Assembly: GCA_965246945.1 (NCBI GenBank)
Contig: CBDFFW010000001.1
Span: 496,001 to 560,000, forward strand
DNA: 64,000 nucleotides
Source: CBDFFW01 sp965246945
GTDB taxonomy: Bacteria; Pseudomonadota; Alphaproteobacteria; UBA11073
Direction: 5' to 3'
In this document: piece by piece, positions 35,622 through 43,231 of the stretch
Numbering within the stretch: the first letter of the stretch is position 1
How the letters are laid out: every line of letters starts with the position of its first letter
Program-made: the position numbers and the translations under genes
Notes under the pieces: generated by a model
Told to the model about the DNA's origin: nothing
Seen by the model: the letters and a program-made list of their open reading frames with translations, nothing else
Databases searched by the model: none

Positions 35622-36331
35622 ATGTCTAACTTAATTATCACCATTATCAGCATCGCTTTGACCGCGATTGTGGCGCTATTAGGCGTTTATTACGGTGGTA
35701 CTGCGTTTAGTAATTATCAAATTAAAAGCACTGCCTTGCGTATGATCAGCGATGCCGAGCAAATTGCGGGCGCTTGGCAAGCTTATAATGCCAATGCTGG
35801 CCGCGCTAAAGGATTGCCAAGCGCGTTAAACAGCGGCAATGAATTTCAACGCTGGTCGATAACCAATATCTGGCTAGCTTACCTAAGCCGCCTTTTCAGC
35901 TTGGTTATAGCATATATATGAATGGAGCAAATCCTATCTACCGCTTGGCACAAATACAAAGTGCATATGATCGGCTGTATTATCGACAATTCGGCAGCAG
36001 CGATGTTGAAAACAGCGGTGTAGTCGTTTTTGGTTTTGCTGCCACACAAGGTGGGACAACTATTTTAACCGATGCCGAAAAAGATTTTGCATTTAAAGTT
36101 TGTACTGAAATTGATAAAATTGCCAGCGGCGATCAATCTTTAACCGCGCCTTATGCCAGTTCTGATGACGGAACCGCGCTGGTGCCGGAGCAGGATTATG
36201 CAAACCGAAAATTTGCCTGTTTTTGGCCAGACCGCAATAGCGATGGCATCTACAATCCAGATGGGGCGCAAGCAGCATCAACAGGACAGGAAATTTTATT
36301 ATTTTGGTATAAGGCTTTTCCATCATCCTAG
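35622..36331 (+). pseudogene. Pilin-like protein, frameshifted
   Basis: ATG at 35622 encodes a hydrophobic pilin-like N-terminus (SNLIITIISIALTAIVALLG, YYGGTAF) and ~75 more residues. The original frame then stops at 35921. One frame back from about 35846 the sequence continues as STLVDNQYLASLPKPPFQLG and on to 36331. This matches the pilin pattern of a YLxxLPxPP segment, so the two parts form one protein of ~236 residues. The break lies at TTT (35844-35846), where one more T would restore it. The C-terminus has Cys residues (VCTEIDK, FACFWPD) and a calcium-loop-like DRNSDGIYNPD. Similar to the gene at 37414. Inactivated gene or a homopolymer error. Confidence 0.75.
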
Positions 36332-36377
36332 GATAATGTTAATTGCTTCATTTAAGCGGGTCTTTTAAAGATAACCT

Positions 36378-37076
36378 ATGTCATCTACTTTGCCTGTTTT
36401 GCGTGCCGGTTCAATTGAAACCGATTATCCAGCTGCGCGCCTGCATATGGTGGATAGCCAGTTGAAGCCGAATAACATTATGCGGGCCGAATTGCTGGTG
36501 GCTGCGTTGCAATTGCCGCGCGAAAAATGCGTGTTGCCTGGCCAGGAAAATATGGCTTATTCGGATCAAACCATCCGCTATGGCCAGACCGGCGCTTATT
36601 TGTTAGAGCCGATGCTGGTTTACAAACTGGTCGATGCCGCTAATTTGCAAGCTGGGGAAAAAGTGCTAATCATCAATAGCGGGATGGGTTATGCGGCGGC
36701 GTTGGCAGCGGCCTGCGGTGCTGAAGGGGTGGTTTTGGAAATCAATGCCGATTTGGCTAAGCGTGCTTATAATTTCTTGCAACAGCAGGGCGATACCCAA
36801 TTTGTCTGTAAGTCTGGCGCTCTGGCCAAGGGCTGGGGGCGGCAAGCACCATATGATGCAATTATTATTGCCGGCGTGGCGGCCGAATTACCGGCCATTT
36901 ATGCCAAACAGCTCACCGATAATGGCCGGATCACTGTGATTGCGCCGGATACCGCGGGTGTGCTGCGCGGGCAATTACTGCAGAAATTGCATGGGCAACT
37001 AAATCACAAAATTTTATTTGATAGCGGTGCGCCGTTTTTACCGGAAATGATGCCGGTTGAACGCTTCACGTTTTAA
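36378..37076 (+). CDS. PIMT-like SAM-dependent methyltransferase
   Basis: 232 residues, similar to the protein-L-isoaspartate O-methyltransferase family as found in alphaproteobacteria (MVDSQLKPNNIM, AYSDQTIRYGQTGAYLLEPM). The SAM-binding motif I reads VLIINSGMGYAAALAA where the family has a D/E-x-G-x-G-x-G loop, so the first Gly/Asp positions are altered. In related genomes this gene stands beside tolC and DUF2497 (popZ). Here the next genes are a rhodanese (1-nt gap), a pilin-like gene and popZ. Repair of isoaspartyl residues is the family role but is not certain for this branch. Confidence 0.8.
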   Translation: MSSTLPVLRAGSIETDYPAARLHMVDSQLKPNNIMRAELLVAALQLPREKCVLPGQENMAYSDQTIRYGQTGAYLLEPMLVYKLVDAANLQAGEKVLIINSGMGYAAALAAACGAEGVVLEINADLAKRAYNFLQQQGDTQFVCKSGALAKGWGRQAPYDAIIIAGVAAELPAIYAKQLTDNGRITVIAPDTAGVLRGQLLQKLHGQLNHKILFDSGAPFLPEMMPVERFTF

Positions 37077-37077
37077 C

Positions 37078-37404
37078 ATGACTAACTTACCAAATCTTAC
37101 TGTGCAGGAATTGCAGCAAATGCGCATTAATCACCTGCCGCATTTTTTATTAGATGTGCGCGAGGATGATGAAGTGGCCGCGGCCGCCATCACAGGCGCA
37201 ACCCATATCAAAATGCATGAACTGCCCGCCCGCCTGGCGGAATTGCCGCGCGATGTGCCCTTGGTGGTACTGTGCCGATCCGGCGGGCGCAGCGGCCGCG
37301 TTACCGAAGCGTTACAACGTCAGGGTTTTCCGCAAGCGGTGAATTTAACCGGCGGGATTATGGCCTGGGCCGCGGCCATTGATCCCAGTTTAAAACCAAT
37401 TTAA
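37078..37404 (+). CDS. Rhodanese-like domain protein
   Basis: 108 residues, single rhodanese domain. LLDVREDDEVAAAAI near the N-terminus and the active-site loop VVLCRSGGRSGRVTEAL with catalytic Cys (~68). It probably transfers sulfane sulfur. ATG at 37078 is preferred to an upstream start inside the PIMT-like gene; the gap is 1 nt, so the two are co-transcribed. It is followed after 9 nt by the pilin-like gene. Confidence 0.93.
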   Translation: MTNLPNLTVQELQQMRINHLPHFLLDVREDDEVAAAAITGATHIKMHELPARLAELPRDVPLVVLCRSGGRSGRVTEALQRQGFPQAVNLTGGIMAWAAAIDPSLKPI

Positions 37405-37413
37405 GCTGGCTGC

Positions 37414-37998
37414 TTGTCACAACTGATTATTACCATTATTGCGATCGCTTTGGGTGCAGCGACCCTGACCAGCGGTGTTTATTATGGTGGTGAAGCATTT
37501 ATGCGGGCCCGCATGTATAGCCAGGCGGTGACGCTGGTGGCCAAAGCTGGTAAAGTGGGCGGCGCGTTGCAAAACTGGGCCCAGGCCAGCGGTACCCATA
37601 CTTTAACGGATACCAATTGGTCTGATGGCACGGCCACAGATTTGGTGCCCACCTATCTGGATGCCTTGTCAACTATTGGCCCTTATGCTCAGGGGAATGG
37701 CAGTACTGATAATTATTTTAAAACCATGCCGCTGGCCAATGTGCAATGGGCCAATGAAGGGGTGAATTTTGATAGCCTGATTGCCATTATCACCGATAGT
37801 AAAATGTGCCAGGCAATTGCCAGGCTGGCAGGTAGCAGCACCTCGACCCCGCTTTACCGCAATGTCAGCGGCAGTACGATGGGCGATTTTAGCGCCAATA
37901 TGGCCGCTAACGATTTTCAATGTGTGGTAAATGATGCAAATAATAATTCTGTCATCGACAGCGGCGAATATATGTTCTTTATATATAAGGTATTTTAA
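37414..37998 (+). CDS. Pilin-like protein
   Basis: 194 residues from TTG at 37414; no upstream start is available because of an in-frame stop. N-terminus SQLIITIIAIALGAATLTSG then VYYGGEAF..R resembles the hydrophobic helix of type IV pilins, without a cleavable charged leader or Glu5. The LVPTYLDAL segment and two Cys residues (MCQAI, FQCVVND) plus DANNNSVIDSGEY mirror the frameshifted gene at 35622. Same family as that gene; more distantly like the large proteins at 24.4-30.6 kb. Inferred: a surface or periplasmic appendage subunit. It occupies the place where tolC is often found. Confidence 0.75.
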   Translation: MSQLIITIIAIALGAATLTSGVYYGGEAFMRARMYSQAVTLVAKAGKVGGALQNWAQASGTHTLTDTNWSDGTATDLVPTYLDALSTIGPYAQGNGSTDNYFKTMPLANVQWANEGVNFDSLIAIITDSKMCQAIARLAGSSTSTPLYRNVSGSTMGDFSANMAANDFQCVVNDANNNSVIDSGEYMFFIYKVF

Positions 37999-38029
37999 AT
38001 CTGGCAGAACCCAGATGGAGAAGTGACGG

Positions 38030-38659
38030 ATGGCTGAAGAACCCAACCCTATGAATAGTGCACCGGCAGAAGGAACAGAAGAACCTTCGATCGAAGAAAT
38101 CCTAGCCTCTATTCGTAAAATCATTTCGGACGAGCCCACAACGGATGTTGCGGCGGCGGATGCCGAACCTGAAGCACCGGTTGCCATAGCAGCGGAACCG
38201 GTTGTTGAAAGTTCTGTTTTTACCGAAGATGCTGATGAGGTTTTGGATTTAACACCATTTGCCGCCGCACCTGTTTATACGCCGGCAACACCTGCCCCTG
38301 AAGTTTTTGTGGCGGAAGAGCCTGAACCGATAGATTTGGCGCTGGATGATATTGCGCCTGAACCATATATTCCGCCGCCAGCGCCGCGGCCGCAACCAAC
38401 GATGGTGGATGATAATTTATTATCGGCCCGGGCCGCCAGCGCGGTCACAGATGCCATGCAAAAACTCAAACAGCCGGAACAAAATCCGTTTATGCAAAAT
38501 ACCGTATTGGTCGGTGTGAAAACGCTGGAGCAAGTGGTAGAAGAATTGTTGAGGCCTTTATTGGCACAATGGTGCGATGAACATCTGCCGAAAATGGTTG
38601 AACGCGCGGTTGAGCGTGAATTAGCCCGCCTGGCCCGCCGGTTAGAGGATAATCATTAA
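38030..38659 (+). CDS. popZ: DUF2497 protein, PopZ-type polar organizing protein
   Basis: 209 residues with the PopZ layout: short N-terminal helix EEPSIEEILASIRKIISDEP, an acidic Pro-rich disordered middle (~45-125), and C-terminal oligomerisation helices with the conserved LEQVVEELLRPLLAQWCDEHLPKMVERAVERELARL (~165-205). PopZ forms condensates at the cell pole that anchor the chromosome origin through ParB and recruit MipZ-linked machinery. It normally precedes valS, which is missing. A mipZ gene lies 3.5 kb further on. Confidence 0.9.
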   Translation: MAEEPNPMNSAPAEGTEEPSIEEILASIRKIISDEPTTDVAAADAEPEAPVAIAAEPVVESSVFTEDADEVLDLTPFAAAPVYTPATPAPEVFVAEEPEPIDLALDDIAPEPYIPPPAPRPQPTMVDDNLLSARAASAVTDAMQKLKQPEQNPFMQNTVLVGVKTLEQVVEELLRPLLAQWCDEHLPKMVERAVERELARLARRLEDNH

Positions 38660-38699
38660 TTTGCTAATTTATTAGTAAATATGAATATATTCCTTTACA

Positions 38700-38876
38700 T
38701 TATTTGCCAATTCTGCTATCTAAACCAAGTGTGCTGATCGAAGACACAGGGCGCGTGGGCATGCTAGCTAATCCTGCGTAGAATTCCTGTCGAGAGATGA
38801 CACCCATCCGGCCGACACCGCCGGATGCACGCGCGCGTGAAATGTTATGGTTGAATATTTGAATGAACCAAGACAT
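38700..38876 (-). CDS. Possible small hypothetical protein
   Basis: 58 codons from ATG at 38876 (MSWFIQIFNHNISRA...). A GGAAAAG motif precedes the start by about 8 nt on the minus strand. The C-terminal half (GRMGVISRQEFYAGLASMP) has a balanced composition like a real protein. No family is recognised. It sits alone in the 520-nt popZ-tatD gap. Confidence 0.35.
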   Translation of the reverse strand: MSWFIQIFNHNISRARASGGVGRMGVISRQEFYAGLASMPTRPVSSISTLGLDSRIGK

Positions 38877-38968
38877 TTTTTTACTTTTCCAAACCCCCGC
38901 TATTCTGCCCGTCATCCGGCAACCCTTGCATCTGTGGGCCTAAAAGTATGCTTCATTAGCAATGGTTT

Positions 38969-39138
38969 ACCCTCTCTCCTTGCGGGAGAGGGTAGAAACA
39001 CTTAGCGAAATGCAGTTGAGCTTAGTGTTTGAGTGAGGGTTGATATTAGCACTGAACTTCATTAATGCCCTCACCCATTTTCTAAATTCGCATAAATGCT
39101 CATTAAGAAAATTTACCTTCTCCCGCAAGGGGAGAGGG
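38969..39138. repeat. Composite palindromic repeat, family 2
   Basis: Outer arms ACCCTCTCTCCTTGCGGGAG (from 38969) and CCTTCTCCCGCAAGGGGAGA (from 39116) are inverted copies. Inside them GTGAGGG (about 39033) and CCCTCAC (about 39068) form inner arms. The element is ~170 bp with AT-rich interior and no coding sequence. It resembles a miniature inverted-repeat element. A single arm pair also occurs at 10270-10297. It fills most of the popZ-tatD gap. Confidence 0.75.
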
Positions 39139-39178
39139 ATAAGTTGCAGCTGGATTTAGAAAATGCCAGATTGCGCTT

Positions 39179-39982
39179 GTGCAATTAATCGATAGCCATT
39201 GCCATTTAGATTTTCCCGATTTTGCGGCGGAACAAGCAGAGATTATCGCCCGCGCCAAAGCGCGCGGCGTGCAGGGCATGCTGACCATTTCAACCTATTT
39301 CAGTAAATTAAATGATTTATTGGCGATTACTGAGCGATACCAAAATATCTGGTGTTCGGTGGGCGTGCATCCGCATCATGTGGCCGAGTTGGATGAGCAG
39401 ATTACGGAAGATGATTTAATTAAAGCGATTAATACCCATCCACAAATTGTCGGCGTGGGTGAAGCGGGCTTGGATTATCATTACGATTTTGCCCCGAAAG
39501 AGAAACAGCAGGCAGTGTTCCGCACCCATATTCGCGCCTGTTTGGCAACAGGTCTGCCGCTGATTGTGCATAGCCGCGAGGCAGAGGAAGATACGATTGC
39601 GGTGATTGAAGATGAACGGGCCAGGCATGCAAATGGCCGCGAATTAAAAGTGTTATTGCATTGTTTCAGCAGTTCGCAGTGGCTAGCGGATAAAGGATTA
39701 GAAAACGGTTATCATTTTTCATTTTCGGGCATTGTGACTTTTCCCAAATCGCTTGAATTGCAAGCGGTTGCCACAGCGATCCCGCTAGACCGTATATTGG
39801 TGGAAACTGATGCCCCTTATTTGGCTCCGCCGCCTTACCGCGGCAAACGCAATGAACCAAGTTATGTGGTGCATGTGGCCGAAAAATTGGCTGAGTTAAA
39901 GGATGTGGGTTTGAATGAAATTGCCGCGCAAACTACCGCGAATTTTTTTAATCTATTTACCCGCGCAAAGTTAGTGGCGTGA
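39179..39982 (+). CDS. tatD: TatD-family metal-dependent nuclease
   Basis: 267 residues from GTG at 39179. Metal ligands: IDSHCHLDF near the N-terminus, GEAGLDYHYD (Glu ~98), LIVHSREAEE, LLHCFSSS and VETDAPYLAPPPYRGKRNEPSYV near the end. TatD enzymes are Mg-dependent 3'-5' DNases and deoxyribonucleases used in DNA repair. The stop overlaps the GTG of the PhnP-like gene by 4 nt; this pair usually follows metG, absent here. Confidence 0.95.
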   Translation: MQLIDSHCHLDFPDFAAEQAEIIARAKARGVQGMLTISTYFSKLNDLLAITERYQNIWCSVGVHPHHVAELDEQITEDDLIKAINTHPQIVGVGEAGLDYHYDFAPKEKQQAVFRTHIRACLATGLPLIVHSREAEEDTIAVIEDERARHANGRELKVLLHCFSSSQWLADKGLENGYHFSFSGIVTFPKSLELQAVATAIPLDRILVETDAPYLAPPPYRGKRNEPSYVVHVAEKLAELKDVGLNEIAAQTTANFFNLFTRAKLVA

Positions 39983-40755
39983 ATACAATTGTTACCATTC
40001 TGGGCTGCGGCGGTTCCATGGGTGTGCCGCAAGCGAAAGGGTTTTGGGGCGCGTGTGATCCGCATGAACCCCGCAATCGCCGCACGCGTCCCAGCGTGTG
40101 GGTGCAGCATCAGGGTAAAAACTTCCTGATTGATACCGGTCCGGATCTAAGCCACCAGTTGCAGCGCGAGCGGATCGAGCTGCGGCCGGATGTGGTGTTA
40201 TACACCCATGCGCATGCCGATCACATTCACGGCATTGATGATTTGCGCTGCTTTTACTGGCCGGAACGGCAACCACTACAGATTTACGGTCATGCCGATA
40301 CGATTGAAGAACTAGACCAACGGTTTAGTTATATTTTCCATGGCAATGCCACCAGCGAATTATATGAACCGATTGCCCAGGCCCATATTGTATTGCCAGG
40401 TCCGCAAATGATTGCCACGGTGCCGGTGACGGTGATCGACCAGTTGCATGGCCCGTGGCCCAGCTATGGTTACCGTTTCGGGGATATTGCTTACAGTACC
40501 GATGTCAAAACCTTTCCAGATGCCAGTTTTATGCATTTGCAAGGGTTGCAAGCGTGGATTGTCAGCGTCTCATTTCTGGAAACGATGCATCCCACCCATG
40601 CCAATTTGCCGGAAATTATCGCCTGGGCAGAAATGTTGAAACCGGAAAAAGTGTATCTAACGCATTTGAATACACATCTGGATTACAATGTGGTGCAGGC
40701 GCGGCTGCCGCCCAATTTTCATATGTGTTATGATGGATTGCGCGTGGTGGCTTGA
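39979..40755 (+). CDS. PhnP-like metallo-beta-lactamase-fold hydrolase
   Basis: 258 residues from GTG at 39979 (MNTIVTILGCGGSMGVPQ). The metal-binding signature is YTHAHADHIHGIDDLR (HxHxDH), followed by YSTDVK (Asp) and YLTHLNTHLDY. These enzymes are phosphodiesterases related to PhnP (5-phosphoribosyl 1,2-cyclic phosphate). In alphaproteobacteria this gene follows tatD, as here (4-nt overlap). No phn genes are present, so the substrate is uncertain. The 3' end overlaps the convergent J-protein gene by 28 nt. Confidence 0.9.
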   Translation: MNTIVTILGCGGSMGVPQAKGFWGACDPHEPRNRRTRPSVWVQHQGKNFLIDTGPDLSHQLQRERIELRPDVVLYTHAHADHIHGIDDLRCFYWPERQPLQIYGHADTIEELDQRFSYIFHGNATSELYEPIAQAHIVLPGPQMIATVPVTVIDQLHGPWPSYGYRFGDIAYSTDVKTFPDASFMHLQGLQAWIVSVSFLETMHPTHANLPEIIAWAEMLKPEKVYLTHLNTHLDYNVVQARLPPNFHMCYDGLRVVA

Positions 40756-41525
40756 GCGACTTTGCCCAGCAGTAAATCTTTCGCTTCATTCACTTTGGCG
40801 GCCAGATAATCGGTACCGCCGGCATCGGGGTGGATTTTCATCATAAGTTTGCGGTGCGCTTGTTTAACGATATCTTCATCGGCGTGTTCGTCGACACCTA
40901 AAATTTCCCGCGCTTCGGCATTGCTCATTTTCTGGCGCATGCGGGCCGGTTGTTCTTTTTTGGGTTGTTCAAACTCCAACTGAAACTGTCGCCAGTCAAT
41001 CGCTTGGGTATTGTCTAAATAAACCATCAATAAACTGGCGGAACGTGGATCGCTGTGCCGGTATTGGGCCAATAAAATCATCAAATCGTTAAAGCGTAAC
41101 TGCCCCAATTGAATACCGGCATATAACCCTTGGCGCACTTCCCCGCCCAGGGAACGGGTATTGTGGTTAAGCCGTAAAATCACAAATTCGGATTCCATGA
41201 TGGCTGTTGGCTGGGTAAAGGCCGCTTGCACTTGCTGGCGGCGTTGCTGCTGGCCGATTTGATAAATTTTGTAGAAAAACGGAATAGTGATAACCGCAAA
41301 ACCAAAAGCGGCGGGGCGATTGCCCATGATCAATAAAGTGATAATGGCAATTTGCAGAATTAAAAAAACAATGGTGCGCTTACGCCGTAAAAGCTTCTTT
41401 TGCTGCGGTTTACCGCTGACCTGGTTTAAAATATAGCCATGCAGTAAAATCACCAAACTCAGCGGGATCAGCACATCCGTTTGAGTGCACCAGCTGAAAT
41501 CAAGATTGGTGGGTAAGGTTGGCAA
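40728..41525 (-). CDS. Membrane-anchored J-domain protein
   Basis: 265 residues from TTG at 41525. Transmembrane segments are at ~18-34 and ~50-88; a cytoplasmic part follows, and a C-terminal J-domain (~205-258) has the HPD motif in MKIHPDAGGTDYLAAKVNEAKDLLL. The layout resembles alphaproteobacterial TIM14/Pam18-like co-chaperones that recruit DnaK to the membrane. It overlaps the PhnP-like gene by 28 nt at the 3' end. Confidence 0.88.
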   Translation of the reverse strand: MPTLPTNLDFSWCTQTDVLIPLSLVILLHGYILNQVSGKPQQKKLLRRKRTIVFLILQIAIITLLIMGNRPAAFGFAVITIPFFYKIYQIGQQQRRQQVQAAFTQPTAIMESEFVILRLNHNTRSLGGEVRQGLYAGIQLGQLRFNDLMILLAQYRHSDPRSASLLMVYLDNTQAIDWRQFQLEFEQPKKEQPARMRQKMSNAEAREILGVDEHADEDIVKQAHRKLMMKIHPDAGGTDYLAAKVNEAKDLLLGKVAQATTRNPS

Positions 41526-41580
41526 GCCATTTTCTATTTGCCGGAATTTTCATCCCCGCGCAAGCCGCTCGGCCAGAATT

Positions 41581-42120
41581 TTAACTTTCGCTATTAATGC
41601 GTAAACCGCAGAGCGTGGTTTGCCGTGAACTGGTGGGGCGATGGTCGGGATCGGCAAAAGTGGCCAGTTCGGTAAAACCCGCTTTGCGCATCATCCCGCC
41701 TGATGGCTGATTATCGGCATGGCGCTGAATATAAAATTCGGTGAATTTTTGTTGTATTAATATTTCGGTGGCCGCTCGCAATAATTGGGTGCCAATGCCT
41801 TGGCCTGCTGTTTCGCGGTGGACAACCGCTTCGGCGATATAGGCATAGGGCTTATTTTTATTAAGATGATGGGGCGCAATGTCTTTGGCATATTCATAAA
41901 TTAAGTTAGCACCACTGTGAAAGGTGATGAAGCCCAGCATTTGCTTGGTGCGCTCCGCAATTACCGCTTGCACAATGCCAGTGGTGATTTCATTTAAATG
42001 CCCGCGCACATTGGCAGCCGGTAAATAATTCCAGTCATTGGGGCCATGCGTTAAAATAAAATCGGTCATCGCCGGAATATCGGCGGTCGTGGCCGCACGA
42101 ATGTTTAAATCTGAAGCCAT
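41581..42120 (-). CDS. GNAT-family N-acetyltransferase
   Basis: 179 residues, GNAT fold. N-terminus LNIRAATTADIPAMTDFI, acetyl-CoA loop VVHRETAGQGIGTQLLRAATE (Q/RxxGxG/A type), and C-terminal EFYIQRHADNQPSGGMMRKAGFTEL. The substrate is unknown. It is 41 nt downstream of mipZ on the same strand and may be co-transcribed. Confidence 0.9.
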   Translation of the reverse strand: MASDLNIRAATTADIPAMTDFILTHGPNDWNYLPAANVRGHLNEITTGIVQAVIAERTKQMLGFITFHSGANLIYEYAKDIAPHHLNKNKPYAYIAEAVVHRETAGQGIGTQLLRAATEILIQQKFTEFYIQRHADNQPSGGMMRKAGFTELATFADPDHRPTSSRQTTLCGLRINSES

Positions 42121-42161
42121 TTTTCCATACTTATTTAATGAATAGATTAAAGACGCAAGGT

Positions 42162-43076
42162 TTACGCCGCTTCTTCGGTTAATTCTTCCGCGTTATCGTT
42201 TTGTGCTTGGCTTTTACCTTTGGTCATTGGCTTGCTTTGGGCCAGGCGTTCATTGACGGCTGGGATGTTAAGGGCGGCCAGCAACCCCCGGACTTCCTGG
42301 CGGGCCGCAATATGAGACATGGTGACTGCTTGGCCGCCATCATCTTCCATCACATCCATCATGGTCAGGCCATGCAGGAAAAGTTCGCGGTAAATCACGC
42401 GTTCGCTGAAGCCAGGTGCGATGCGGAACCCAATGCGGCTGGCCAGCAGCGCCAAGCTTTCTTCCATATCCCGTTTGTTGCGGGCGTTTAGACTGGAAAG
42501 GCGGTTGCGCATCACAATCCAATCAATATTGCCAGCTTTCGGGCTGCCCATGCGCACCATTTTCTGTTTGCGCTGTTCCCACACCATTTCGGCATAAATC
42601 GATGGCCGCATCATTTTGCGGTTATCGGCATCAATGGTGCCCAGCAGCGCGAAATCGACGAAGCTATCGTTAATCGGGGTGACCAGCGTATCGGCATAGG
42701 CATGCGCGGCGCGGTTTAAAAAGCAATCGGTGCCAGGGGTATCAATAATAATAAAATCGTGTTCGGCCTTCATTTGGGTGATGGCCGTTTCCAAACGGTG
42801 GCCTTCATCGGCCTGGGCAGTGGCCACGCTATCTTCTTTTGAAAAGGTGATGGTTTGATGATTTGGTTGCGGCAGAGGCTTACCAGTCATGCTCGCGCGT
42901 TTTTGCCGGTTGTAAAAATAACGGGACAGGGTGCCCTGGCGGCTATCCAAATCAATCGTGCCGACGCGGAAACCCAGTCTTAGTAGGCCAACGGCCATAT
43001 GCATCACCGCAGTTGATTTACCGGAACCGCCTTTTTCATTCCCCACAACAATCATATGGCAAGCAGCTGTAGTCAT
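42162..43076 (-). CDS. mipZ: MipZ-type ParA-family ATPase
   Basis: 304 residues. Deviant Walker A NEKGGSGKSTAVMHM (~13-27), DLDSRQGTLSRYF, Walker B FIIIDTPGTDCFLN and the C-terminal VIYRELFLHGLTMMDV all match MipZ. MipZ binds ParB near the origin and forms a bipolar gradient that keeps FtsZ assembly at midcell. With the PopZ-type gene at 38 kb it indicates a Caulobacter-like polar segregation system. The tail (~275-304) is charged and disordered. An alternative ATG is at 43055. Confidence 0.94.
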   Translation of the reverse strand: MTTAACHMIVVGNEKGGSGKSTAVMHMAVGLLRLGFRVGTIDLDSRQGTLSRYFYNRQKRASMTGKPLPQPNHQTITFSKEDSVATAQADEGHRLETAITQMKAEHDFIIIDTPGTDCFLNRAAHAYADTLVTPINDSFVDFALLGTIDADNRKMMRPSIYAEMVWEQRKQKMVRMGSPKAGNIDWIVMRNRLSSLNARNKRDMEESLALLASRIGFRIAPGFSERVIYRELFLHGLTMMDVMEDDGGQAVTMSHIAARQEVRGLLAALNIPAVNERLAQSKPMTKGKSQAQNDNAEELTEEAA

Positions 43077-43231
43077 CTGCCTGTGACTTTAACAGAAACG
43101 CGAAGCGCAAGCAACGGCTGATCGTGATTTTGCACACTTCGTAGAGTTATTATACCCACCAGTTTAAAAAAGCAGTTGGCAGCGTGTTGGTTTTCCGTTT
43201 ATATGGCACCAAGGAATTGATCAGGACAAGC

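Noticed and set aside
2042..39138. Repeated hairpin sequences as a CRISPR array
   Set aside because: Copies are kilobases apart, inverted rather than direct and lack regular spacers; no cas genes are present.
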